A stretch of DNA of 64,000 nucleotides. Source: Fibrobacter succinogenes. Lineage in GTDB: Bacteria; Fibrobacterota; Fibrobacteria; Fibrobacterales; Fibrobacteraceae. This document shows, piece after piece, positions 54,060 to 63,268 of the stretch. The notes beneath the pieces were generated by a model that saw only the letters and a list, made by a program, of their open reading frames with translations, made no database searches and had not been told where the DNA came from. The stretch is taken from assembly GCA_902791475.1 (NCBI GenBank), contig CADAWC010000028.1, forward strand, positions 1 through 64,000, given 5' to 3'. Positions within the stretch are counted from its first letter, which is position 1. Every line of letters starts with the position of its first letter. Made by a program: the position numbers and the translations under genes.

Positions 54060-54098
54060 GGCTCGGTTATGACCATGCAAGCATGGTCGCAACATTGA
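54060..54098 (+). repeat. GCAAGC-core hairpin element, copy 2
   Basis: GGCTCGGTTAT then stem GACCAT (54071-54076) / ATGGTC (54083-54088) around GCAAGC, followed by GCAACATTG. Related to 17262, 54119 and 57685. Confidence 0.7.
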
Positions 54099-54118
54099 CG
54101 CTTCGCGTCTTGCTAAAC

Positions 54119-54165
54119 GGCTCAGCCATATTTGTGCAAGCACAACTGCGGCATTCGCCTTGGGG
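54119..54165 (+). repeat. GCAAGC-core hairpin element, copy 3
   Basis: GGCTCAGCCATA, stem TTGT (54132-54135) / ACAA (54142-54145) around GCAAGC, then CTGCGGCATTCGCCTTGG. The right flank matches the reverse complement of 57685-57700. Confidence 0.7.
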
Positions 54166-54218
54166 CATACTAGCCTTCTGAGTTGTCTTCCGCCTTCGGC
54201 GTCAGGATGACGGGGAAT

Positions 54219-54250
54219 CAAAACGGACGTGCTCTTGCACGCCCGTTTTT
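54219..54250 (+). terminator. Bidirectional terminator between rph and the lipoprotein cluster
   Basis: ACGGACGTGC (54223-54232) / GCACGCCCGT (54237-54246), one mismatch, then TTTTGC; on the other side an A-run. It can end both convergent units. Confidence 0.7.
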
Positions 54251-54251
54251 G

Positions 54252-55808
54252 CTACTTGGAAGTGATTTCACGCGTTTCAAAAGAGCACGCGCCATTAGCG
54301 GAATATTTCCCAATACCTGCCAAATTAAATCTGCATTGTTCTTGATCTACAGTGCCCTTTATAGCAAACTGGATAGCACCAACAGCTCGCCCCATATCAG
54401 GATCATTCGGCGCAATTTCATTCCAGGTAAAGCATTTTTCGACAAGACCTTTGGACTTTGGCAAAGCGACCTTAGGAGAGTTCTCGTAAGGAACATCTTT
54501 TACAACAAAGTTCAGGTAAGCATCCTTTTCGGAATAGTAAGTGACGCAAACACCACCCCAGTCTTGGATATCTTCAAAAACGTAATCGCCATCATTAAAG
54601 CCCGCAATATTAAACGAGACCCCGCCAACAGCGTATTCGGCCCCTTTCAAGATAAAATCCATCGTTCCACAAAAACCGAGACATGTCTCAATAAGACCTC
54701 CATACACTTCATATTCAAACTCCCCCGACAGTTCCACCGGATATTCAATATGAGTATAAGCGTCACCAGGAGACTCATCAAATTGTTCCAACCATCCCGC
54801 GTATCTGCTACGGTCATTATAGCCTGTTTTCACATGGGTTCCGTCAACCCCTTTCCACAGACAAGTCAAGGAATCATCATCAGGAAAATTTACATTGACG
54901 CCATCATTAGCAAAACCCCAATCATACGAAGATTCGTCCGGCTCGTAAGTGCTGATTCCCCTAATATTGAAAGTTCTCTTATCAACATCACCACGGCTAT
55001 CAATCTTAAACATGATGGACACGATTTCCTTTGCAGCCTCTTCTCCCGTATATACCTGGCGATTGATTGAATATTGGGAATATTTCCAATGTGTTATATC
55101 GAAATTGCTCCATTTTGCACATACAGTTTTAGGCTCGTTAATCCAATACAAATCACGAAGTGTAGGATCAAAAGAACCTCCGTTCGCCGTTATATTTAGA
55201 ATGCCCACAGGATATGCTTCGAACGGCAATATTTCGCTATTGGAATCAATTCCATCAATATTAACCTTCAAATAGACGTACATCCAATAATCAGATTCGT
55301 AAGTGACACAGATACCACCCCAAGACGAGACATCCGCCGTAGCGCCGTCCCTAGCAAGTTGGATTTCAAAACCCGCCCAAGGTTTAAACATTGAAGTATC
55401 GAATTCAACCGACCCACAAAGGCCATCGCAATGTTTAAAGACAGAAGCCAAAGGAGTCGATGAATTTTCAAGTTCGACAGGGAAAACAACCTTCGATTTA
55501 CCCTGTTGGCCAAACAAGTCATCGCCAAAGGTTCGCCAAAAGCCTGTGCTATCGTCTCCTGTATTGACCTTGTAGTCTACAGCTGGATCCCACAAATTAT
55601 AGCGGCGGGCCTTTACCGCACCACTTGAAGACAACGCTCCGTTTGAAGAAGATTCTATTACGCCGCCGTCACTCGAAAGAGCATCTACAGACGAGCTGCT
55701 TTCGCCAGCATTCGGCTCGGCAAACGGAACTGAGGGATTGTCATCAGAGCAGGCTACAAAGCCAAGCAACAAGGCTGAAGATGCGACTCCCAGGAATTTC
55801 TTAAACAT
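54252..55808 (-). CDS. Modular surface lipoprotein A (two WGGxCVTY modules)
   Basis: 518 residues from ATG 55808. Lipobox VACS and the SDDNPSVPF leader shared with its neighbour, then poly-serine linkers (GESSSSVDALSS). Two modules follow. Module A (about 70-310): NLWDPAVDYKVNTGDDSTGF, HCDGLCGSVEF, SSWGGICVTYESD, VCAKWSNF, RTFNIRGISTY. Module B (about 320-510): LTCLWKGVDGTHVKTGYNDR, ETCLGFCGTMDF, QDWGGVCVTYYSEKD, KCFTWNEI, FNLAGIGKY. Each has four conserved Cys, so disulfides are likely outside the cell. Fold and ligand are unknown; a jelly-roll glycan-binding module is my inference. It lies last in the minus cluster and shares its leader with the gene at 56034. Confidence 0.85.
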   Translation of the reverse strand: MFKKFLGVASSALLLGFVACSDDNPSVPFAEPNAGESSSSVDALSSDGGVIESSSNGALSSSGAVKARRYNLWDPAVDYKVNTGDDSTGFWRTFGDDLFGQQGKSKVVFPVELENSSTPLASVFKHCDGLCGSVEFDTSMFKPWAGFEIQLARDGATADVSSWGGICVTYESDYWMYVYLKVNIDGIDSNSEILPFEAYPVGILNITANGGSFDPTLRDLYWINEPKTVCAKWSNFDITHWKYSQYSINRQVYTGEEAAKEIVSIMFKIDSRGDVDKRTFNIRGISTYEPDESSYDWGFANDGVNVNFPDDDSLTCLWKGVDGTHVKTGYNDRSRYAGWLEQFDESPGDAYTHIEYPVELSGEFEYEVYGGLIETCLGFCGTMDFILKGAEYAVGGVSFNIAGFNDGDYVFEDIQDWGGVCVTYYSEKDAYLNFVVKDVPYENSPKVALPKSKGLVEKCFTWNEIAPNDPDMGRAVGAIQFAIKGTVDQEQCRFNLAGIGKYSANGACSFETREITSK

Positions 55809-55866
55809 ACCTTTCTCATTCACTTTGTCTATAAATTGTAATATATAATATTTCATTAAAAAAGGT
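55692..55866 (-). repeat. Near-identical duplicated leader, copy 1
   Basis: About 175 bases covering the upstream region and signal peptide codons of this gene. It matches 57486-57662 at almost every base (only a few differences), evidence of recent duplication or gene conversion. Confidence 0.85.
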
Positions 55867-55995
55867 GATCCCGGCACAAGGCCGGGAAGACAGATTAAAG
55901 GGGATTCCGGCTCGTCCCCGTCATCCCCGTCATCCCCGTCAAGCGAGGACAGGCGCGAGGACAGGCGCGAGGACAGGTAGGCCGGAATGACAAAT
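55864..55995. repeat. Nested palindromic element, longest copy
   Basis: Two elements in tandem: ATCCCGGCACAAGGCCGGGA (about 55867-55886), then ATTCCGGC (about 55904) ... GCCGGAAT (about 55981) + GACAAAT. The inside holds GTCATCCCC and GCGAGGACAG each repeated about three times. Confidence 0.7.
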
Positions 55996-56033
55996 TGCTC
56001 GCGATTAGTTCGCGAGCATTTTTTTTAACAGTC

Positions 56034-57602
56034 TTACTGGATTGTCATCCCTTTCTTGCCAGAGACAAACGGATCTTCGCCTTGTTTGCAGACATTTTGC
56101 GCATCAACATACTTACCGACGCCGATAATATTAAACCTGCTTTCTAAGCCAGCCTCACCGTAAGTAACAAACAAAATCGAATTGAAATGAGCCGGATTAC
56201 CAGGGGTTTCCGCGTAGGTAGCGAAATCATTCCACTTAGAACATACCGTATTGACCTCGACACTCTTGGGCAACAAGATCCTAGGCATTATCGCAACTTT
56301 TTTAGCAAAAGAAGTGGTCGTATCGCTGAACATTACCACATCCATATCCGACTCCGAAGCGTAAGTCACGCACACACCACCCCAAGAAGAAGCATCGCCA
56401 AAAGCAACATATGTGTACGAACCATTTATAATTTCTCCCGCAATGTTAAACCCGACTCCCGCAACACCTGTATTCTTAAACTCCAACATACCGCAAACGC
56501 CTTCACAATAATCCATAACAGGATCTTCATCAGCGACATAAGTATATTCTAACGATTTAGGAAAAACGATTTTTGCATTTGGTTCATCGCCAAAGCTAAA
56601 CCAATATCCAGAAACTTCCGAACCGTTATCAATTCCGGTTTCTACACGATAATTATAATTTCCAACCGCCTCCGGAGCATACCACATATTGCTAATGACC
56701 TTCGAAGTTACACAATCGCCACTGCTAGAAGGTGTAGAAGACGAACTATTCGGATTTGAAGCAACGACTTTGCACGATCCGCCTGCAACGTACTTACCGA
56801 TCGAAACAATCTTAAACGGTCCAATCATAGACTCACCGCTTCTTTTCCCGAATTTAATGTTCCGGACTTTCTTGGCAGCCTCAGCACCGGGGATTGGATT
56901 TTCTGCATCGTCATAATCAAAATCATTCCAGGTAAAGCATTCTTCTACCAAATCATCTGATTGGCCCAATTCAACAATCACTTCCGTATTTTCGTCAACG
57001 CCAAGTTTCATGAACAAATTCAGACTCGAAGCAAACGTAACGCAAATGCCGCCCCAATCGCTAATATCGACAGACTTTGGAACTTCTACACTTTCACCAG
57101 GGTTTTCAAAACCGGCCACATTGAACGCCACGCCCACATTAGCTTCACGTGCAGTACCTCTCTTGACATACATCTTTCCACAAAGGCCACCGCAATGATC
57201 CACAATGTACTGCATACAATCCGAACCATCATTGGGGCAATCCACATCCCATACAACACGAGACAAGCCACCTTCGTTGGAATCATCATAAGAATACCAA
57301 TACCCGGCACCACTCTCAGCATTTAAGCCAAAGCCCGTATTTACGACAGATTCGCCCTTTTTGCCATTCCACAAACATGCCGTGGGATCCACAAGAGCGT
57401 CAGCACTGCTCGACGATACGCTAGCAACACTACTGCTTGAGGCGTCATCCGCAGTTTCACTACTTCCTGGAGCGGGTTCAATAGATGAGCTGCTTTCGCC
57501 AGCATTCGGCTCGACAAACGGAACCGACGGATTGTCATCAGAGCAGGCTACAAAGCCAAGCAACAAGGCTGAAGATGCGACTCCCAGGAATTTCTTAAAC
57601 AT
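56034..57602 (-). CDS. Modular surface lipoprotein B (two WGGxCVTY modules)
   Basis: 522 residues from ATG 57602. The first 35 residues are nearly identical to lipoprotein A (MFKKFLGVASSALLLGFVAC), followed by a Ser-rich linker. Module 1 (about 85-280): CLWNGKKGESVVNTGFGLN, DHCGGLCGKMYVK, SDWGGICVTFASS, ECFTWNDF, FKIVSIGKY. Module 2 (about 300-510): VISNMWYAPEAVGNYNYRVE, DYCEGVCGMLEF, SSWGGVCVTYASESDMDVVM, VCSKWNDF, FNIIGVGKY. Module 2 is more like the third module of the next gene than like module B. Role as for lipoprotein A. Confidence 0.85.
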   Translation of the reverse strand: MFKKFLGVASSALLLGFVACSDDNPSVPFVEPNAGESSSSIEPAPGSSETADDASSSSVASVSSSSADALVDPTACLWNGKKGESVVNTGFGLNAESGAGYWYSYDDSNEGGLSRVVWDVDCPNDGSDCMQYIVDHCGGLCGKMYVKRGTAREANVGVAFNVAGFENPGESVEVPKSVDISDWGGICVTFASSLNLFMKLGVDENTEVIVELGQSDDLVEECFTWNDFDYDDAENPIPGAEAAKKVRNIKFGKRSGESMIGPFKIVSIGKYVAGGSCKVVASNPNSSSSTPSSSGDCVTSKVISNMWYAPEAVGNYNYRVETGIDNGSEVSGYWFSFGDEPNAKIVFPKSLEYTYVADEDPVMDYCEGVCGMLEFKNTGVAGVGFNIAGEIINGSYTYVAFGDASSWGGVCVTYASESDMDVVMFSDTTTSFAKKVAIMPRILLPKSVEVNTVCSKWNDFATYAETPGNPAHFNSILFVTYGEAGLESRFNIIGVGKYVDAQNVCKQGEDPFVSGKKGMTIQ

Positions 57603-57662
57603 ACCTTTCTCCTTCACTTTGTCTATAAATTGTAATATATAATATTTCATTAAAAAAGGGGA
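57486..57662 (-). repeat. Near-identical duplicated leader, copy 2
   Basis: Partner of 55692-55866. Confidence 0.85.
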
Positions 57663-57684
57663 TTCCGCCCCGGAATAAAAGCAA

Positions 57685-57729
57685 CCAAGGCGAACGCTGC
57701 GAAAATGCTTGCATTTTCATAGCTGAGCC
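57685..57729 (-). repeat. GCAAGC-core hairpin element, copy 4
   Basis: CCAAGGCGAACGCTGC, stem GAAAAT (57701-57706) / ATTTTC (57713-57718) around GCTTGC, then ATAGCTGAGCCG. The reverse complement matches copy 3 in its flanks. Confidence 0.75.
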
Positions 57730-57805
57730 GAAGGGCTTTGTACTTGTACAAATCCGGGGTGACAAAAAGGCTGGGAAGACATAAAGGGAATTGCTAGCAA
57801 GCTGT

Positions 57806-60115
57806 CTAGTTTCCAGTGACGAAATGTTCTTCTATAGGGCACTTTAAACTGTAATCATATTCCGCGTAAGTTGCATACTTGCCGAGTCCGTGAATATTGA
57901 TTTTTTTCCGGGTTCCTTTTTCCCCATAAACCACAAAGTTCACGGTCGTGAGATTCTTGGGGTCAACAAGTTTTCCATCGTCTGACTTAAATTCGTCCCA
58001 CGTCAAGCAGCGTGTCACCACCTCAGAACTCTTGGGAAGCGTCGCCTTAGGCAACTTGGGAAGCAGACTAATATCATGAACACCACTGCTATTCATCACG
58101 ACATCCATATCGGTCTCACTAGCATAAGTCACACAAATGCCGCCCCAAGACTTATCCACATCGCCACTAAGCAAGATGCTATCATTGTGATCAAATCCAG
58201 CTACATAAAATCCGAATCCCGCAAAATAGTCATCCTTAAATACGGCAGTTCCGCAAACGCCATCATCGTACAGGTTAGAACGACTCCCTCCACATGAATC
58301 AGGGAATTCAACTCCACCATCATCAATCAAACTAGCCAATTCTTCATCAGAGAAAGGCTGAATAAAGTTTGACTTATTCTCATCACTTGCATCTTCAATT
58401 CTATACCAACGTCCAGCCTCATCACTCCCAGACCAATTATAATCAGTAAACACATAGCCAAAAAATTCCCACAAATTCATCAGCAACACGCACTGTTCTT
58501 CGACATAAAGTTTATGATGCTTGGTTGTATCGACACTTGAACTGCTACGGATCCATGCCGAAGACGAGCTTTTCGGGGTGATAACAGGCGTTTCAATAGA
58601 GCACGCGCCATTATCGGAATACTTCCCTATACCCGCCAAATTAAATCTGAATTTTTCATAATCTACAGTACCCTTTACCGCAAACTGGATAGCACCTACT
58701 GCACGCCCCATATTGGGATCATTCGGTGCGATTTCATTCCAGGTAAAGCATCTTTCGACAAGTTCATTGGACTTCGGCAATGCGACCTTAGGAGAATTCT
58801 CGTAAGGAACATCTTTTACAACAAAGTTCAGGTAAGCATCCTTTTCGGAAAAATAAGTGACACAAACACCACCCCAATCCTGAATATTTTCAAAAACATA
58901 ATCATCAGTATAGCCTGCAATGTTAAATGAAATACCGCCAACAGCGTAATCAGAGCCATCCAGATTAATATCCATCGTTCCACAAAAACCAGCACACTCC
59001 CAAATAACGCTCGCAAACATATCAGGGCCAAACTCCATCGACGGATACGCAGGGTATTCAATATGAGCATAAGAGTTAGCAGGAGACTCATCAAAAGGCA
59101 CCAGCATACCCGCGTATTCGTCACGGTCATTATAGCCTGTATTCACATGGGTATCGCCCAAGCCCCCTTTCCACAGGCAGGTCAATGTATCATCGACAGG
59201 GAATCTCTCGTAAAATTTTTCATCCGGATACTTCCAGCCTTGTGTGGCATTACTTGGATCATAAGTACTAATACCCTTAATATTAAACACCTTATTTTCG
59301 TCATCACCGCGACTTTTAATTACAAACATTATGGACTGAATTTCTTTAGCCGCCTCATCCCCAGTATAAACTTTGCTAATCTGCGAAGAGCCACTATTTT
59401 TCGCCCAAGAGCTAACATCAAAACTGCTCCATTTCATGCATTCAGTTTGAGCTTTGTTTGTACTGAACAAATTGAAAAGCGTAGGCGCAGGAGATTCCCC
59501 AATAGTCGTTTCACTTAAATAATTAGCGGAATACGCTTCAAAAGGCTTCGTTAAGCTATTGGAATCAAATCCATCAACTTGAACCTTTAAATAAACACTA
59601 ATTGAATAATCAGATTCGTAAGTAACACAAATACCGCCCCAAGACGTGACATCCGCCGTAGCGCCGTCCTTGGCAAGCGGGATTTCAACACCCGCCCAGG
59701 GACCGATCATTAAGTAATCGGGTTCAATCGATCCGCACAAACCATCGCAATGTTTAAAGACAGAAGAAAGCGGCGTCGATGATTTTTCAAGTTCGACAGG
59801 GAAAATAATCTTCGATTCGCCCTGAAGACCAAACAGGTTGTCGCCAAAGGTTCGCCAAAAGCCCGTGCTATCGTCTCCCGTATTGACCTTGTAGTCTACA
59901 GCAGGGTCCCACAAATTGTAGCGGGCCGTTTTTACAGCACCAGTCGAAGAAGACTCGATTACGCCACCATCGCTCGAAAGAGCGCCTACAGACGAGCTGC
60001 TTTCGCCAGGAACCGGAGGCACCCAAGCTTCAGGTTGCGACGGATTGTCATCGGAACAGGCGACAACACCAAACAGCAAGGCTGAAATCACGCCACCAAA
60101 AATTCCCCTAAACAT
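57806..60115 (-). CDS. Modular surface lipoprotein C (three WGGxCVTY modules)
   Basis: 769 residues. Lipobox VVACS, leader SDDNPSQPEAW, Ser linkers. Modules 1 and 2 are very close to modules A and B of the gene at 54252 (NLWDPAVDYKVNTGDDSTGF; TSWGGICVTYESD; QDWGGVCVTYFSEKD; KVALPKSNELVERCFTWNEI). A further SSSS linker leads to module 3 (SWGGICVTYASETDMDVVMN ... RCLTWDEF ... INIHGLGKY), related to module 2 of the gene at 56034. The protein is a mosaic of modules found in its neighbours. Module 3 keeps GVCG but its preceding region is altered (SCGGSRSNLYDDGVCG). Confidence 0.85.
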   Translation of the reverse strand: MFRGIFGGVISALLFGVVACSDDNPSQPEAWVPPVPGESSSSVGALSSDGGVIESSSTGAVKTARYNLWDPAVDYKVNTGDDSTGFWRTFGDNLFGLQGESKIIFPVELEKSSTPLSSVFKHCDGLCGSIEPDYLMIGPWAGVEIPLAKDGATADVTSWGGICVTYESDYSISVYLKVQVDGFDSNSLTKPFEAYSANYLSETTIGESPAPTLFNLFSTNKAQTECMKWSSFDVSSWAKNSGSSQISKVYTGDEAAKEIQSIMFVIKSRGDDENKVFNIKGISTYDPSNATQGWKYPDEKFYERFPVDDTLTCLWKGGLGDTHVNTGYNDRDEYAGMLVPFDESPANSYAHIEYPAYPSMEFGPDMFASVIWECAGFCGTMDINLDGSDYAVGGISFNIAGYTDDYVFENIQDWGGVCVTYFSEKDAYLNFVVKDVPYENSPKVALPKSNELVERCFTWNEIAPNDPNMGRAVGAIQFAVKGTVDYEKFRFNLAGIGKYSDNGACSIETPVITPKSSSSAWIRSSSSVDTTKHHKLYVEEQCVLLMNLWEFFGYVFTDYNWSGSDEAGRWYRIEDASDENKSNFIQPFSDEELASLIDDGGVEFPDSCGGSRSNLYDDGVCGTAVFKDDYFAGFGFYVAGFDHNDSILLSGDVDKSWGGICVTYASETDMDVVMNSSGVHDISLLPKLPKATLPKSSEVVTRCLTWDEFKSDDGKLVDPKNLTTVNFVVYGEKGTRKKINIHGLGKYATYAEYDYSLKCPIEEHFVTGN

Positions 60116-60146
60116 ACAACACTCCTTTATTTTGTTTATACCCTAT

Positions 60147-62441
60147 TTAAAGAATAGCCGGTTCTTGGCATTTTAAATAAGATGTACCATCCAGTTTTTG
60201 ATACGGGGCAACACCCAAAATATTGAATGAACTGCTGAAATTTACGTCAGCGTAATCATAGAACAAAATCGACGATATCTTGGAAGGATCAATAGGTGCC
60301 CTTGTTTCTCTGTCAACAAATTCATTCCAGGATTTACATTCAATCTTGGCATAACCATCAGTCTGTGGCAACGTCACGCCCGGCAATTTAGATACATTTG
60401 CAAAATCATTTTGTTCAGCATCATTTATAGCAATATGTAAATCATTCTCTGAAGCATAAACAATGCACATGCCGCCCCAATATTTGAGACTTTTTGCCTG
60501 CAACTTGCCATTTTCATCTTTATCAGCAATGTTAAATCCGAAGCCAGCATTTCCAGCACCTTTATGTATGACACAAAGTCCCTGACAACGGTTTAGAACA
60601 GGTTGCAACGAATCCTGACCTAACTCGCTATTCGCTTGTACAGGATAAGTCATATTGACTTCGTCGTTGTCCTTGAATGCATACCAATGGCCACCATCAC
60701 CTGTCGCTGTCGAATACCCCGTTTTCACACTCAAATAACCATCCGGACCATACCAAACCGGACTGAGATTCTTGAAAGAGCACTCATCTTTATACACTTT
60801 GCTACTGCTGGAACTGCGCGGGGTTCGGCTCGAAGAACTTATCGGCGTGTAAGAGGTTTTGGGGATGGAGCAAGCCCCATTAGCAGAATATTTTCCAATA
60901 CCCGCTATATTAAACTGGTTCCTATCACCATCTTCATAGCTCTTTACTATAAACTGAACCGAGCTTACCGCAGACCCCATATTAGGATCATTCGGGGCTA
61001 GGTCACTCCAAGTAAAGCATTTTTCTACAAGCGCCACCGAAGCAGGGAGAATGGCTTTTGGAGAATCTTCATACGGAACGCCTTTTACAACAACATTTAA
61101 GTAAGCATCCTTTTCGGAATAGTAAGTGATGCAAATGCCACCCCAATCCTTGATATCGGCAAATTTAGCTTCTCCATAGCAAGTATTACCTTCACAAGAA
61201 GTCAATGTATCTTCAGCAATATTGAACGCTACAGCAGATGCGGCATAATCCGCTTTTTCCAAAGTAAACTCCATCGTTCCACAAAAGCCTTTACATTCAA
61301 CGATAATCGGCTCATACATATAGGGTTCATACTCCATTTCCCTATACGCGGGGAATTCTATTTTAGAATACGCCCCCTCGGGAGAAGCATCGAAATCATA
61401 CAGCATTCCGACAAATTCACCCCGATCATTATAGCCCGTATTGACTATTCCTGATCCATCCAAGCCTTTCCACAGGCAAGTCAAGGAATCGTCGTTTGTA
61501 GTAACCAGGCCTAAATCCCGTTCATTCGTACCGCCATCGCGATTCCATTGCGGAAGATTTTCATCGTAAGTACTGATACCTAAGATATTGAATTCTCCCG
61601 AGCCATCGGAATTACCCATAAATACAAAGTTGATTGCCTTGACTTCTTTAGCAGCCTCTTCGCCTGAATAGATCTTGCTCAATTTTGCCTTATTGTATTC
61701 CGCCCAACTGGACGTTTTAAAGTCGCTCCATTTGGCACAACGCGTAATGGCGACATCAGAACCAAGCATATTCTTAAGCGTCGGCGCACCCGTCACTGTT
61801 TTCGGAAGCGTAATGCCCGGATAGGCCATAAACGGAGACGCATAGGCAATCGTATCTATGCCGCCGACATCCACATTGAGATAGACACTCACCGGGTATT
61901 CAGAGGCATACGTCACACAGATACCGCCCCATGCAGAGATATCCACCGTTGAATTTTCTTCGGCAAGCGTAAAGCCAATACCCGCCCAAGGCATCATCTC
62001 CGAGCCATGCAACTCAACTGTACCACACACGCCTTCACAATATTCAAAAACAGGATCCAAGAAATCTGCAGTATATTCATTACCCATTTCCACAGGCCAA
62101 GTTATACGAGAATAATAATCATCGCTAAAACTGAACCAATACCCCGTATTTTCGTTATACGTATTGATCTTGTTGTCCGTTTTACCATTCCACAAGTCAA
62201 ACTTCGGAACAGCCTCTACACTGCTAGAGGATTGGACGGCAGAAGAGCTTTCGATAGCAGAGGAGCTGCCCACAACAGACGAACTGCTTTCGCCATAAAC
62301 AGACGAGCTACTTTCACCATAGGCAATCGGATTGCCATCTTCCGTGACTCCCGCTGTATTGTCATCCGAACACGCCACAAAGCCGAACACAAACGAGCAT
62401 GCAGAAATGCACGCCGATATGTTAAGAAGTTTCTTAAGCAT
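60147..62441 (-). CDS. Modular surface lipoprotein D (three WGGxCVTY modules), coupled to regulator
   Basis: 764 residues. Lipobox FVACS, then three or more GESSSSVYGESSSS-type linkers. Module 1: FDLWNGKTDNKINTYNENTG, EYCEGVCGTVELHG, SAWGGICVTYASE, RCAKWSDF, FNILGISTY. Module 2: LTCLWKGLDGSGIVNTGYND, ECKGFCGTMEF, KDWGGICITYYSEKD, KCFTWSDL, FNIAGIGKY. Module 3: WYGPDGYLSVKTGYSTATG, RCQGLCVIHKG, KYWGGMCIVYASEND, ECKSWNEF, FNILGVAPY. Its ATG lies inside the end of the TIGR02147 gene (8-base overlap). It is the founder-like gene of the cluster, the only one here directly coupled to a regulator. Confidence 0.87.
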   Translation of the reverse strand: MLKKLLNISACISACSFVFGFVACSDDNTAGVTEDGNPIAYGESSSSVYGESSSSVVGSSSAIESSSAVQSSSSVEAVPKFDLWNGKTDNKINTYNENTGYWFSFSDDYYSRITWPVEMGNEYTADFLDPVFEYCEGVCGTVELHGSEMMPWAGIGFTLAEENSTVDISAWGGICVTYASEYPVSVYLNVDVGGIDTIAYASPFMAYPGITLPKTVTGAPTLKNMLGSDVAITRCAKWSDFKTSSWAEYNKAKLSKIYSGEEAAKEVKAINFVFMGNSDGSGEFNILGISTYDENLPQWNRDGGTNERDLGLVTTNDDSLTCLWKGLDGSGIVNTGYNDRGEFVGMLYDFDASPEGAYSKIEFPAYREMEYEPYMYEPIIVECKGFCGTMEFTLEKADYAASAVAFNIAEDTLTSCEGNTCYGEAKFADIKDWGGICITYYSEKDAYLNVVVKGVPYEDSPKAILPASVALVEKCFTWSDLAPNDPNMGSAVSSVQFIVKSYEDGDRNQFNIAGIGKYSANGACSIPKTSYTPISSSSRTPRSSSSSKVYKDECSFKNLSPVWYGPDGYLSVKTGYSTATGDGGHWYAFKDNDEVNMTYPVQANSELGQDSLQPVLNRCQGLCVIHKGAGNAGFGFNIADKDENGKLQAKSLKYWGGMCIVYASENDLHIAINDAEQNDFANVSKLPGVTLPQTDGYAKIECKSWNEFVDRETRAPIDPSKISSILFYDYADVNFSSSFNILGVAPYQKLDGTSYLKCQEPAIL

Positions 62442-63261
62442 GATTTTTTCCCTCCTCCCACGTCAGCGGGAACAACTGTAAATTCAATCTGTAGACACGA
62501 CCGACGCCACGGCCTTTCAAAGCGATTTGAGCGATGCGCTTACGGCAAGCATCAATTTCTTGCACAATTTGCTCGTAATCTTCGTCCGAAATTCCCATGG
62601 TAAGTCCAGAATAATTACGTTCCGTCGCAGAAAATTTTTCAAGAGCCTCATCCGCAAAATGAATCATTTCGTGATGCAAAGAACGCATCGCCACGGACAT
62701 GATTTCTGGAGAACCCGTGAGATGCCTATCGACCTGTTCGTAGGCATCGCCATTTTTCTTTAGGAGTCCCGCATTTACCATAAAATCGAGCGACTCGCGG
62801 ACTTCCCCCGCGGAGGCATCCAAACAACAACGCCTCGCTATTTCACCCGGAGTCGCTCCTGGCATCACCGGCGCTAGCTCTCTCACCACCGGATGTATCC
62901 AAGTTTCAAAATACTTATACGCATCGCCATCGACAACTTTTACCGCATTGTCTTTTGCAAGTTTAAGCATCGCTTCAAAAACGGTTTTGCGATCGGCATC
63001 CGTTTTAGCATGGCAGCATTCCACCATCAACTTAAAATAGTCAAGCTCGTAACCCACTAAATGCATTGCGGCACCGACTTTTTCTGCACCAACGGATGAA
63101 AGGCGCGTTTTGCCTTCACAGACCAACTTCAAGTACGTCGGCGATGTAAAACCCGCTGCACGCGCAAATTCACGCCACGAAAACGATGATACGCGTTTCC
63201 GCTCATCGTAATAGTCCTGCATGTAGCAGCGATAATCCTGATACTCCGTAATCGGTTTCAT
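62434..63261 (-). CDS. TIGR02147-family regulator, copy 3
   Basis: 275 residues from ATG 63261. MKPITEYQDYRCYMQDYYDE, helix-turn-helix candidate FSWREFARAAGFTSPTYLKL, LSGLTMGI-type core (YSGLTMGISDEDYEQIV) and C-terminal VYRLNLQLFPL. Very similar to copy 2. The first gene of the transcript that includes lipoprotein D and perhaps the genes beyond. Its promoter (63269-63310) carries GTATCAT in the same position as copy 2. Two Cys-rich stretches (VECCHAK, RRCCLD) are specific to this copy. Confidence 0.9.
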   Translation of the reverse strand: MKPITEYQDYRCYMQDYYDERKRVSSFSWREFARAAGFTSPTYLKLVCEGKTRLSSVGAEKVGAAMHLVGYELDYFKLMVECCHAKTDADRKTVFEAMLKLAKDNAVKVVDGDAYKYFETWIHPVVRELAPVMPGATPGEIARRCCLDASAGEVRESLDFMVNAGLLKKNGDAYEQVDRHLTGSPEIMSVAMRSLHHEMIHFADEALEKFSATERNYSGLTMGISDEDYEQIVQEIDACRKRIAQIALKGRGVGRVYRLNLQLFPLTWEEGKNHA

Positions 63262-63268
63262 AATAACA

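Noticed and set aside
55904-55990. GCGAGGACAG repeats considered as CRISPR or phage attachment sites
   Set aside because: Period is too short, no spacers, and no cas or integrase gene nearby; better explained as a nested palindromic element.
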